From Streptomyces humicola (lineage in GTDB: Bacteria; Actinomycetota; Actinomycetes; Streptomycetales; Streptomycetaceae): 64,000 nucleotides of DNA. Location of the stretch: positions 229,786-293,785 of the forward strand of contig NZ_JANFNG010000004.1 in NCBI RefSeq assembly GCF_024436035.1, given 5' to 3'. Below are positions 24,635-33,815 of this stretch, in pieces (the first letter of the stretch is position 1; each line of letters begins with the position of its first letter). Below the pieces are notes generated by a model. The model made no database searches and was not told the DNA's origin. It saw nothing but the letters and a program-made list of their open reading frames with translations. Made by a program: the position numbers and the translations under genes.

Positions 24635-24649
24635 CTGATACTCCATCAG
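24635..24649. promoter_or_regulatory. CTGAT-N5-ATCAG operator before the amidohydrolase operon
   Basis: CTGATACTCCATCAG is a perfect palindrome that changes the outer-spacer base of both arms together (CTGAT/ATCAG), so symmetry is kept. It lies 23 bp before the amidohydrolase start on the minus strand. Confidence 0.75.
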
Positions 24650-24662
24650 AACTACGGTATAC

Positions 24663-24677
24663 CTGACACTGCGTCAG
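24663..24677. promoter_or_regulatory. Perfect CTGAC-N5-GTCAG operator before the AMP-forming ligase
   Basis: CTGACACTGCGTCAG, perfect arms, 34 bp before the ligase ATG at 24712. Together with the site at 24635 (centres 28 bp apart) it gives each divergent promoter its own operator. Confidence 0.82.
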
Positions 24678-24711
24678 GTGAAGCCGGAGTCCGCGCGAAC
24701 GAAAGGCGGCC

Positions 24712-26319
24712 ATGGACACCACGACCCCCAACGACCTCGCCGCGTCACGCACCCTGTGGGAGCTCATCGCACGCCGCGCCGCCCTCACCCCCGACGCGGC
24801 CGTGCTCCTCGACACCGCCGACCGTCACCTCACCTTCGGCGAACTGCACGACCGCGCCGAACGCGTCGCCGCCGGGCTGTACGGCATCGGGGTGCACCCG
24901 GGCAGCCGGGTCTGCTGGCAACTGCCCACCCGGATCGAGACAGTGCTGCTCTCCGCCGCCCTCGCACGCCTCGGCGCCGTCCAGACGCCAGTGATCCCCC
25001 TCTACCGCGACCGCGAGGTCGGCCACGCCCTGCGCGAGACCGGCGCCGCCCACCTCGTCATACCCGGCGAGTGGCGCGGCTTCGACTTCACGGCCATGGC
25101 CGACCGGCTGGCCCGCGGGCTTCCCCGGCCGCCCGCGGCTTTGATCGTCGACGGCACGCCCCGGCACCCGCTGCCCGACGGCGATCCGTCCGTCCTGCCC
25201 TCCGCGCCCTCAGACGGCACCGAAGTCCGCTGGATCTACTGGACTTCCGGAACCACCTCCACCCCGAAGGGCGTGCTGCACACCGACCGCAGCCTGATCG
25301 CAGGCGGCTCGTGCCTCGCCCACGCCCTGCGCATGCGCTCGCACGACGTCGGCTCCATCGCCTTCCCCTACGCCCACATAGGCGGCCCCGACTATCTGGT
25401 GATGCTGCTGCTCTACGGCTTCCCTGCGCTGCTGTTCGAGCACTTCGCCATGGAGGACGCGCTGGACGCCTACCGCCGCCACGGCGTCACCCTGGCCGGC
25501 GGCTCCACCGCCTTCTACACGCTCTTCCTCGCCGAGCAGCGCAAACTACCGCCCGGGACACAGCTGATCCCCTCCCTCCGTCTCCTCGCGGGCGGCGGCG
25601 CCCCCAAGCCGCCCGAGGTGTACTACGACGTCGTGCGTGAGCTCGGCTGCCAACTCACCCACGGCTACGGCATGACCGAAGCCCCGATGATCACCATAGG
25701 GCGCCCCACTGACACTCCGGAGCAGCTCGCCACCACCGAAGGCCCCCCGCCCGCCGCCATGGAGATACGCATCACCGACCCCGACGGCAAACCCCTGCCG
25801 CCCGGCGCCGACGGCGAGGTGCGGCTGCGCGGCGAGGCCGTGTGCCACGGCTACCTCGACCCGGCCCAGACCGCCGAGGCCTTCGACGAGGACGGCTTCT
25901 TCCGCACCGGCGACCTGGGCCATCTCACCCACGAGGGCCACCTCGTCCTCACCGGCCGCCTGAAGGACATCATCATCCGCAAGGGCGAGAACATCTCCGC
26001 CAAGGAGATCGAGGATCTCCTCTACGCCCACCCGGCGGTCGGCGACGTCGCCGTCATCGGCCTGCCGGACCACCAGCGCGGTGAGCGCGTCTGCGCCATC
26101 GTGGAACAGCCACCGGGCGCCGCCCCGCTCACCCTCGCCGAGGCCACCGCATACTTGCGCTCCCGCGGACTGTCCGTCCACAAACTCCCCGAACAACTGG
26201 AGATCGTCGACGCCCTGCCGCGTGGGGACACACTGCGCAAGGTCCTCAAGTACAAACTGCGCGAGCGCTACGGCGACCACCGCTATGGCGACCGCGACGC
26301 GGCGAGGAAGGCGGAATAG
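24712..26319 (+). CDS. AMP-forming acyl-CoA ligase (class I adenylate-forming)
   Basis: 535-aa adenylate-forming enzyme. Motif A3 is YWTSGTTSTPKGVLHT, A5 is HGYGMTEAPMITIG, A7 is FFRTGDLGHLTHEGHLVLTGR and A8 is KDIIIRKGENISAKEIEDLL. The catalytic Lys is in the C-terminal LRKVLKYKLRE. The sequence is closer in look to cyclohexanecarboxylate/cyclohexenecarboxylate-CoA ligases than to FadD3, so an alicyclic acid is a likely substrate (inference). Single-gene unit behind the operator at 24663. Its end overlaps the convergent macro-domain gene by 37 bp. Confidence 0.9.
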   Translation: MDTTTPNDLAASRTLWELIARRAALTPDAAVLLDTADRHLTFGELHDRAERVAAGLYGIGVHPGSRVCWQLPTRIETVLLSAALARLGAVQTPVIPLYRDREVGHALRETGAAHLVIPGEWRGFDFTAMADRLARGLPRPPAALIVDGTPRHPLPDGDPSVLPSAPSDGTEVRWIYWTSGTTSTPKGVLHTDRSLIAGGSCLAHALRMRSHDVGSIAFPYAHIGGPDYLVMLLLYGFPALLFEHFAMEDALDAYRRHGVTLAGGSTAFYTLFLAEQRKLPPGTQLIPSLRLLAGGGAPKPPEVYYDVVRELGCQLTHGYGMTEAPMITIGRPTDTPEQLATTEGPPPAAMEIRITDPDGKPLPPGADGEVRLRGEAVCHGYLDPAQTAEAFDEDGFFRTGDLGHLTHEGHLVLTGRLKDIIIRKGENISAKEIEDLLYAHPAVGDVAVIGLPDHQRGERVCAIVEQPPGAAPLTLAEATAYLRSRGLSVHKLPEQLEIVDALPRGDTLRKVLKYKLRERYGDHRYGDRDAARKAE

Positions 26320-26798
26320 GCGTTCTCGTCGAAGAGGACGAAACGCACCTCGGAGACCTTGGTGGCCGCGGCACGCACAGCCGCGACCGCGATCCGGGCG
26401 CCGTCGTCGAGCGGCCACCGGTAGACGCCCGTGGAGATCGCCGGAAACGCCACCGCCCGCGCCCCCAGTTCATCGGCCACACGCAGCGATTCGCGATAAC
26501 AGGAGGCCAGCAGCTCCGAGCGGTCCTCGCTCGCCGACCACACAGGCCCCACCGTGTGGATCACCCAACGCGCAGGCAGCCGCCCGGCGGTCGTGGCCAC
26601 CGCTTGCCCCGTCGGCAGCCCTTTCCCGTAGCGCGAGGCCCGCAGCTCGCGGCATTCCGCCAGAATCTCCGGACCGCCCCTGCGGTGAATCGCGCCGTCG
26701 ACCCCGCCGCCGCCGAGCAGCGAGGAATTCGCGGCATTCACGACGGCGTCGACGGCCTGCTCGGTGATGTCACCGCGCATAAGAACGAGGGAGACCAT
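26283..26798 (-). CDS. Macro-domain protein (O-acetyl-ADP-ribose deacetylase type)
   Basis: 171-aa single macro domain: LMRGDITEQAVDAVVNAANSSLLGGGGVDGAIHRRGG carries the ADP-ribose-binding loop and the conserved Asn, and AFPAISTGVYRWP the second loop. Such enzymes remove acetyl or ADP-ribosyl groups. It is convergent with the ligase gene and outside the catabolic regulon. No partner gene is apparent. Confidence 0.92.
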   Translation of the reverse strand: MVSLVLMRGDITEQAVDAVVNAANSSLLGGGGVDGAIHRRGGPEILAECRELRASRYGKGLPTGQAVATTAGRLPARWVIHTVGPVWSASEDRSELLASCYRESLRVADELGARAVAFPAISTGVYRWPLDDGARIAVAAVRAAATKVSEVRFVLFDENAYSAFLAASRSP

Positions 26799-26898
26799 GG
26801 CCGGATTCTCCCACCCGGGCGACGCATCCGGCCGGGTGCGTCGCCCGGGGGCGCACCGCGCGGCGCGCCGTTCCCTCGACGATCTGCGAGACGATCTG

Positions 26899-28092
<1,194 letters not shown>

Positions 28093-28212
28093 TGCATTCC
28101 TCCTGTCGGCCCGCGACCCACTGTCGCAGTGAGTAACCTTCCGTAACGATATGTTGTCACGGAGCACCGAGCAGCGAGGCCGGGACATCAGCGCGCGCTG
28201 TGCCGCATGCCG

Positions 28213-28587
28213 CTATGCCGTGAGGGGCCGTGCCGCCTCGTCGACGGCCGCGCTCTGGTCGGAGTAGACGTCGAAGAGGCGTCGTACGCCGAGCGCCGCG
28301 AGGACCCGGTTGACGTGGGAGCCGTCCACCGCGCCCTGGGCCGGCAGAATCAGCCGCAGCCGACCCGCACACGAGCGCATCAGTCGTCGGGCGGCGATCA
28401 GCACGCCGACCCCGCTGGAGTCGCAGAACCTCACGTCGGACAGGTCGAGCACGACGCTGCGCCGCCCGTCCGCGACGGCGTCGTGCACGTGCTGGCGCAC
28501 TCCGGGGGAGGACACCAGGTCCAGCTCACCCGACACCTGCAGGATCGTCCAGCCGTCCCGCTCCTCGGCCTTCACGCTCAACGCCAC
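28213..28587 (-). CDS. STAS-domain anti-sigma factor antagonist
   Basis: 124-aa SpoIIAA/RsbV-like protein. The phosphorylatable Ser lies in RFCDSSGVGVLIAARR, preceded by VSGELDLVSSPGVR and VLDLSDV. It would bind an RsbW-type kinase in its unphosphorylated state. Start GTG 28587 has AGGG upstream. It is divergent from the sigma/anti-sigma pair, with 291 bp between them. Confidence 0.9.
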   Translation of the reverse strand: MALSVKAEERDGWTILQVSGELDLVSSPGVRQHVHDAVADGRRSVVLDLSDVRFCDSSGVGVLIAARRLMRSCAGRLRLILPAQGAVDGSHVNRVLAALGVRRLFDVYSDQSAAVDEAARPLTA

Positions 28588-28878
28588 TGGCTCGCTGCCC
28601 TTCGTCAGCAGGGTCTTCCCGTGCCCCCACTGACCCTATGCCCAGCGGCAATCCCTTCCCCGCCATCCCACTGTCACACCCGCATAACACGTCGACTCCC
28701 GCGGTCTGTTCTGTGCACGATGCGTAATCAATCGATCGGTTTCGGTGAGTTCTCGAAGCTCGTTGCGGCAAAGGGGCGTACGTTGTCGGAGGCGGCGGAT
28801 ACATTCGAGGCGGAGGGCACGGAAGGGTCCACGCACGGACCGCAGGGCAGGACGCGCGAGCCGAGAGGGGGCGGCCGG

Positions 28879-29466
28879 ATGGCGACACCCGCACCACCGC
28901 GCTGGGACCGCAAGATGCAGCAGCGCCTCGCCCGCGGCGAGGAGGCGGCGCTCGGCGAGTTGTACGACCGTTTCGCCTCGCTCGTCCACAGCATCGCGCA
29001 CCGTGTCATGGCGGACGAGGACGCGGCTGACCAGATCACCCGTGAGGTCTTCGGTTACATCTGGGAGAACCCGGATGCGTTCGATCCCAAGGACGGCAAC
29101 ATGCGTTCGTGGATCGCCAGCCTCACCCAGCGTCAGGCCGTCCACCGGCTGCGCCGCTCCGAGGCCGAGCGCGTACGGATCGGCGGCGAACGGTCCGCGG
29201 CCCAGCTCGAGGCGAGAGTCCGTGAGGCGAACACGGCCGCACGCGCGGACTTCATTCGCACGTCCATGCCGTCCTCAATACGCGCCACGCTCGAACTCGC
29301 CTATTTCCAGCGGCGCGACTACCGGCGGACCGCCGCGGAACTCGGCCTCACGGAGAACGAGACACGCCGCCGGCTCCGCCTCGGGCTGCAGATGCTCTCC
29401 ACCGCAATGCAACCGCCGCAGTCCTCGCCCTCGCCCCCGTCCGGCTCTTCCGGCGGTGTGTTGTGA
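28879..29466 (+). CDS. Sigma-70 family (ECF-like) RNA polymerase sigma factor
   Basis: 195-aa ECF-like sigma factor. Region 2 is visible as LARGEEAALGELYDRFASLVHSIAHRVM and ADQITREVFGYIWENPDAF, MRSWIASLTQRQAVHRLRR; region 4 as SIRATLELAYFQRRDYRRTAAELGLTENETRRRLRLGL. ATG 28879 is chosen for its GAGAGGGGG ribosome binding site; an in-frame ATG at 28720 would add 53 low-complexity residues. The stop overlaps the GTG of the anti-sigma gene by 4 bp (GTGA), the normal coupling of a sigma factor to its inhibitor. Confidence 0.9.
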   Translation: MATPAPPRWDRKMQQRLARGEEAALGELYDRFASLVHSIAHRVMADEDAADQITREVFGYIWENPDAFDPKDGNMRSWIASLTQRQAVHRLRRSEAERVRIGGERSAAQLEARVREANTAARADFIRTSMPSSIRATLELAYFQRRDYRRTAAELGLTENETRRRLRLGLQMLSTAMQPPQSSPSPPSGSSGGVL

Positions 29467-30746
29467 ACGGCCCGATGGGCAACGAGCCGCTGGGCGACGG
29501 GGACACCCCGCCGCACGGCATGCCCTTGCCTCGCGTACCGCAGCCGCGCGATGCGGCGGACGACATGCCGTCCATGCCCGAGTCCCAGCCTGTGCCTGCC
29601 CTTGAACCGGAGCTGGAGCCGCAGCCCCGGCTCGTCGCGGATCCTGCCCTGCCCGCCTACCACTTCGACCACGACACCCTCAAGTCCCTCCTCGGGGCCT
29701 GGGCGTTGTCCGCCTGCTCCGCCGAGGAAAGTGCCGCCGTCGAAGACCACCTCACCCACTGCGCCTCCTGTGCGGAGGAGGCGTTGCGGCTGCGCGACGC
29801 GGTGGGGCTGCTCCACCGGGAGGACTCGCTCGACCTCGACCCGCTGCTGCGGGCCAGGGTGCTGGAAGGCTGTCTCGGCCGACGGCCGGCGCGCATCCCC
29901 GTCCCCGAGTGGGCGGGCCCGTACGATGCCGAGACCGCGCGGCTCGACGCCTTCCTCGGTGATCTCGGCGATCCGGAATGGGAGATGCCGGTCCGGCTGA
30001 CGTGGTCGGGCGGGCAGCGGCAGCTCACGCTCAGCGGGGTGCTCGCCCATCTCGGCTCGATCGACGGCCTGGTCGCCATGGCGATCGGCCTCGACGATCC
30101 GCTCGGCCCCGACGCACCGCGCACCATTGCCGGCCGTACCGACGAAGCCGCCGACCGGTGCGGCCACCATTCGCACGCACTCATACGGAGCTCCTGGCGC
30201 GCCCAGACCCGCGGCATCGTGCGCACACTGTCGTTCGCGGGGACGAGCAGCGGCGGCCTGCCCGTCGACTTCACCGGGCTCGTCCTGCCGATCCGCGACG
30301 CGCTGATCGACCGCGCCTTCGAGTGCTGGATCCACGCCGAGGACGTCGCCACGGCACTGGACTACCCGTACGAGCCGCCCGCGCCGCGGCACTTGAACCG
30401 GATCATCGACCTGGCCGCCCGCCAGCTGCCGGCCGTCCTGGCCGAGCGCAGAAGAGCGGGACTCGCCTCGTCGCCGGGCTGGTTGACGGAGGCGGGCACG
30501 CCGGGCCGCACGCTCCATCTGGAGGTGGAGGGGCAGGGCGGAGGCCACTGGTACATCCCGCTCGACTCGCCCGCGGCGATCGCCTCACCGGACACCGAGG
30601 TGGCGCATGTCGCCCTGGAGGGCATCGAGTTCTGCCAGCTGGCCGCGGGTCACCGGCATCCGGAGGACCTGGCGGCAGGCCAGGACGGCGAGCGGGAGGC
30701 GATCCGCGACGTGCTCTGCGCCACTGCGAGCATGTCCCGGATGTGA
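29463..30746 (+). CDS. Zinc anti-sigma factor fused to a maleylpyruvate isomerase/mycothiol-type domain
   Basis: 427-aa protein. After about 65 Pro/Glu-rich residues comes a zinc anti-sigma domain with HLTHCASCAEE (HxxxCxxC, about residues 100-110). From about 150 the protein is a DinB-like mycothiol-dependent maleylpyruvate isomerase domain (YDAETARLDAFLGDL, GVLAHLGSIDGLVAMAIGL, FECWIHAEDVATALDYPYEPP). The fusion suggests a redox- or thiol-sensing inhibitor of the upstream sigma factor, through zinc release or mycothiol binding (inference). Translationally coupled to the sigma gene. Confidence 0.88.
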   Translation: MNGPMGNEPLGDGDTPPHGMPLPRVPQPRDAADDMPSMPESQPVPALEPELEPQPRLVADPALPAYHFDHDTLKSLLGAWALSACSAEESAAVEDHLTHCASCAEEALRLRDAVGLLHREDSLDLDPLLRARVLEGCLGRRPARIPVPEWAGPYDAETARLDAFLGDLGDPEWEMPVRLTWSGGQRQLTLSGVLAHLGSIDGLVAMAIGLDDPLGPDAPRTIAGRTDEAADRCGHHSHALIRSSWRAQTRGIVRTLSFAGTSSGGLPVDFTGLVLPIRDALIDRAFECWIHAEDVATALDYPYEPPAPRHLNRIIDLAARQLPAVLAERRRAGLASSPGWLTEAGTPGRTLHLEVEGQGGGHWYIPLDSPAAIASPDTEVAHVALEGIEFCQLAAGHRHPEDLAAGQDGEREAIRDVLCATASMSRM

Positions 30747-30802
30747 CAGGCGCGGATGAGACAGGCGCGGATGAGACAGGCGCGGATGAGACAGGCGCGA
30801 TG
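30745..30802. repeat. 15-bp tandem repeat after the anti-sigma gene
   Basis: Nearly four copies of GACAGGCGCGGATGA begin at the stop codon of the anti-sigma gene (30745, 30760, 30775, 30790 partial). Each unit supplies an in-register TGA. Confidence 0.88.
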
Positions 30803-30865
30803 TGAAGCACGCAGCTGTGACGGACGGACGTGGCCGTCAGGCCCGGGGGTGCCATGCCACGGGCG

Positions 30866-31771
30866 TCAGGCGAAGACGACCGTGCGGGTGCCGTTGAGCA
30901 GGACGCGGTGCTCGCTGTGCCACTTCACCGCACGCGCCAGCGCCTGGCACTCGACGTCCCGGCCGACCGCCACCAGCTGTTCCGGGGTGGCCTCGTGCCC
31001 CACGCGCTCGACCTCCTGCTCGATGATCGGGCCCTCGTCGAGGTCGGCGGTGACGTAGTGCGCCGTCGCGCCGATCAGCTTCACACCGCGCGCATGCGCC
31101 TGGTGGTAGGGCTTGGCTCCCTTGAAGCTCGGCAGGAAGGAGTGGTGGATGTTGATGATCCGGCCCGCTAGTTTCTTGCACAGATCGTCGGAGATCACCT
31201 GCATGTAGCGGGCGAGCACGACCAGCTCGACGCCCTCCGCCTCCACGATATCCAGCAGCTCGGCCTCGGCCTGTGGCTTGGCGTCCTTGGTGACGGGAAT
31301 GTGGTGGAACGGGATGCCGTAGGAGCCGACCAGCTCCTCGAAGTCCGTGTGGTTCGAGACCACCGCGGCGATCTCGACCGGCAGCGCCCCGATCCGGCTG
31401 CGGAAGAGGAGATCGTTCAGACAGTGCCCGAACTTGCTGACCATGATCAGAATGCGCATCTTCTGATCGGCCGAGTGGATCTGCCAGTCCATCCCGAAGC
31501 TGTCCGCGACGGCGGCGAAGCTCGCCCGCAGCTTGTCTGCGGTGACCGGCGGCTCCGCCGAGAAGTGGACCCGCATGAAGAACAGGCCAGTGTCCTGGTC
31601 GCCGAACTGCTGGCTGTCGACGATGTTGCAGCCGGTCATGAACAGATAGCTGGAGACGGCGTGCACGATGCCCCGCTTGTCGGGGCAGGACAGCGTCAGC
31701 AGGTACTGGTCGTGATCGGAGCGTGCGGGCTTGGCGGGCTGCGAGTCGTTCACCGCAATAGCGTCGCACAC
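30866..31771 (-). CDS. purU: Formyltetrahydrofolate deformylase
   Basis: PurU, 301 aa: an N-terminal ACT domain (YLLTLSCPDKRGIVHAVSSYLF) is followed by the formyltransferase-fold hydrolase domain with NIHHSFLPSFKGAKPYHQAHARGVKLIGATAHYV (catalytic Asn, His and the SFLP loop) and DLDEGPIIEQ. It hydrolyses 10-formyl-THF to formate and THF, balancing one-carbon pools. GTG 31771 is given; GTG 31753 (NDSQPAK) is equally possible and neither has a clear ribosome binding site. Confidence 0.95.
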   Translation of the reverse strand: MCDAIAVNDSQPAKPARSDHDQYLLTLSCPDKRGIVHAVSSYLFMTGCNIVDSQQFGDQDTGLFFMRVHFSAEPPVTADKLRASFAAVADSFGMDWQIHSADQKMRILIMVSKFGHCLNDLLFRSRIGALPVEIAAVVSNHTDFEELVGSYGIPFHHIPVTKDAKPQAEAELLDIVEAEGVELVVLARYMQVISDDLCKKLAGRIINIHHSFLPSFKGAKPYHQAHARGVKLIGATAHYVTADLDEGPIIEQEVERVGHEATPEQLVAVGRDVECQALARAVKWHSEHRVLLNGTRTVVFA

Positions 31772-31861
31772 CGACCACCGGCCCTCGCCACCCGTCCGCC
31801 AGACGGACCGACCCTGAGACGGACCGCGTCCGGACGGACCGACCCCGAGACGGACCGGGTC

Positions 31862-32308
31862 CTAGACGGACCGGGTGTAAATGGCGAGCACGTCGAGCGA
31901 GCGCGGCGGTGCGTCCGGGTCGTCCTGGTCGTTGGTGGCCAGGACGACGTGCGCCTCGCGTGCCGCGCGTACCGCATCCGGCCAGTCCGGGTTCTCCAGG
32001 TACGCCTGCACGGGTGCGTCAGCGCCCACCTGGTGCAGGATCCGCAGCACACGCAGCACCGCCGCATCGACCAGCGTCGCCTCGTGAGCGTCCCGGAATA
32101 TCGTCCCGACGTACTTCTCGGCCGACCAGTTGTCGAGCCAGGTGTCCTCGACCAGCCGGTAGACGGCATCGGTGACGTCCCCGTACCCGGGACGCCCCGC
32201 CAGCCAGCACTCCTGCTGGAAGACGGGATCGCTGATCATGTGCAGCGCGGAGCGCACATTGCTGCGCCAGCGCCACCAGGGCATGTCGTTGAGCGGCATA
32301 CGCCCCAT
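31862..32308 (-). CDS. SCO4402-family protein, unknown function
   Basis: About 148 aa; begins MGRMPLNDMPWWRWRSNVRSALHM and ends LDVLAIYTRS. I recognise it as the streptomycete family named after SCO4402 (DAVYRLVEDTWLDNWSAEKYVGTIFRD, LRILHQVGADAPVQAYL). No catalytic motif is visible; a Trp-rich helical protein. ATG 32299, which has GGGG upstream, is an alternative start. Neighbour of purU, as I believe it is in S. coelicolor. Confidence 0.8.
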   Translation of the reverse strand: MGRMPLNDMPWWRWRSNVRSALHMISDPVFQQECWLAGRPGYGDVTDAVYRLVEDTWLDNWSAEKYVGTIFRDAHEATLVDAAVLRVLRILHQVGADAPVQAYLENPDWPDAVRAAREAHVVLATNDQDDPDAPPRSLDVLAIYTRSV

Positions 32309-32531
32309 CGTGGAGGAGCGGGCACCTCGCCGGGAAGACTTCTCCGAACCTTGCACGGTCATCGATCGTACGTTCAGATGAAGCCACGATCGAACACGCC
32401 ATGGGCACATGCCGCCCCGCCCGCCGCCCGTAGGGGCTTCACAGCGATGCGCCCGCTGTTCACCGTGCCGTCACTTCGCGTTGCACGAGCAGCACTGCCC
32501 CGTTGGTAGCAGGGCACAAACCTACGTATCC

Positions 32532-33776
32532 ATGACCGCAACGACCGCAACACGCCGCGTCGGTGTCTTGGCGGCGGCAGCCGCCTTCCTGCTCAGCGGA
32601 TGCGGCGTGATCCCGGGAACGTCCGGCTCCCAGGACCCCATCGTGGTCATGACCTGGGCCCCCGAGGGAACCGACGCGACCAATATGCCTGGTATGCCTG
32701 CGATGGCCGAGGCATACGCGCGCATGGTCAATGCCCAGGGCGGCATCAACGGTCGCTCCCTGCAGGTCCTCACCTGCAACGAGCACAACGACAGCGTGCA
32801 GGCCGAGAATTGTGCGCAGCAGGCCGTGGAGGCGCACGCCGTCGCCGTCATCGGGTCCTACAGCCAGTACGGCGAAAGTTTCATGCCCACGCTGGAGGAC
32901 GCCGGCATCCCGTACCTCGGCGGCTACGGGATCACGCAGGAGGAGTTCACCAGCCCGCTCTCCTACCCCGTCAACGGCGGGGCGCCCGCGCTGCTCGCCG
33001 GCAACGGACGTCAGCTCGCCAGTGGCTGCCGCAAGGTCTCCCTCGTACGGCCCGACACCGAGGCGGGCGACAGCTTCCCCGAGTTCCTCGACGCCGGACT
33101 CGCCTACGGCGGCAACTCCACCCCCGCGCAGGACGTCAGGGTCCCCGAGGCCGCCACCGACTACAGCGGCGCTGCCCAGACCGCGGTGGGCTCGGGTGAG
33201 CCCGGCCAGTGCGTCACCGCGGTGCTGGGCGGCAACACCGGAACGTTCTTCGACGACTTCCGGCGGCTCGACTTCGGGCCGCAGATACGCACCGCGTCCG
33301 TGCTCGGCAGCGTCGACCAGCCGATGCTCGACGCGATGGGAGGCGCGGACGGTCCGATGGAGGGCTCCTACGCAACCGGTTGGTATCCGCCGCCGGGCGA
33401 TCCGCGCTGGAACGCGATGCGCGACGCCGTCGACAAGTACGCCTTCGGGGACACCAACCTCGACGTCGCCGACCCGGGCGCCGAGACGACATGGATCGCC
33501 TACACCGCCTTCGCCACCGTCGTCCGCTCGCTCGGCGACGGCCCGGTCACGGCATCGACCGTGCAGCACGCTCTCGACCAGGCGCACGGCATCTCGACGG
33601 GCGGGCTGACCCCGCCGCTCGGATGGCAGTACGGGGACCTGCTCGCCGTGCAGAACTATCCGCGCATGGTAAATGCAACCGTGACATATCAGATCGTACG
33701 GGACGGCGAACTCACGGCGGTGGGCCGGGGCGGCTTCGTCAACATGAGCAGCACGCTGGAGCGCGCGCACGACTGA
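32532..33776 (+). CDS. ABC-type branched-chain amino acid-like solute-binding lipoprotein
   Basis: 414-aa lipoprotein with signal peptide RRVGVLAAAAAFLLSGC; the lipobox Cys is LLSGC. The mature part is a type I periplasmic-binding (Leu/Ile/Val, amide) fold: MAEAYARMVNAQGGINGRSLQVLTCNEHND, NCAQQAVEAHAVAVIGSYSQYG. No permease or ATPase genes are adjacent, so it is an orphan binding protein. Start ATG 32532 was chosen because it begins right before the signal peptide. Confidence 0.88.
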   Translation: MTATTATRRVGVLAAAAAFLLSGCGVIPGTSGSQDPIVVMTWAPEGTDATNMPGMPAMAEAYARMVNAQGGINGRSLQVLTCNEHNDSVQAENCAQQAVEAHAVAVIGSYSQYGESFMPTLEDAGIPYLGGYGITQEEFTSPLSYPVNGGAPALLAGNGRQLASGCRKVSLVRPDTEAGDSFPEFLDAGLAYGGNSTPAQDVRVPEAATDYSGAAQTAVGSGEPGQCVTAVLGGNTGTFFDDFRRLDFGPQIRTASVLGSVDQPMLDAMGGADGPMEGSYATGWYPPPGDPRWNAMRDAVDKYAFGDTNLDVADPGAETTWIAYTAFATVVRSLGDGPVTASTVQHALDQAHGISTGGLTPPLGWQYGDLLAVQNYPRMVNATVTYQIVRDGELTAVGRGGFVNMSSTLERAHD

Positions 33777-33777
33777 C

Positions 33778-33807
33778 GACCGGGCCGCCGACGGCGGCGG
33801 CCCGGTC
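33778..33807. terminator. Strong bidirectional hairpin between convergent genes
   Basis: A 12-bp perfect stem, GACCGGGCCGCC with GGCGGCCCGGTC, closes on the 6-nt loop GACGGC. It lies right after the solute-binding-protein stop and before the stop of the convergent gene at 33816. No T-run. Confidence 0.75.
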
Positions 33808-33815
33808 GCCGGCCG

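Noticed and set aside
1..26319. Catabolic region as a mobile genomic island
   Set aside because: No integrase, transposase, tRNA target or flanking direct repeat was seen and the codon bias looks like the rest, so transfer is not supported here.
24712..26319. AMP-forming ligase as FadD3 (HIP-CoA ligase)
   Set aside because: Motifs and length fit the superfamily, but the sequence does not resemble FadD3 as I recall it; a trail to alicyclic-acid ligases is better.
30745..30802. Possible CRISPR array
   Set aside because: Units are directly adjacent with no spacers and only 15 bp long; no cas genes.
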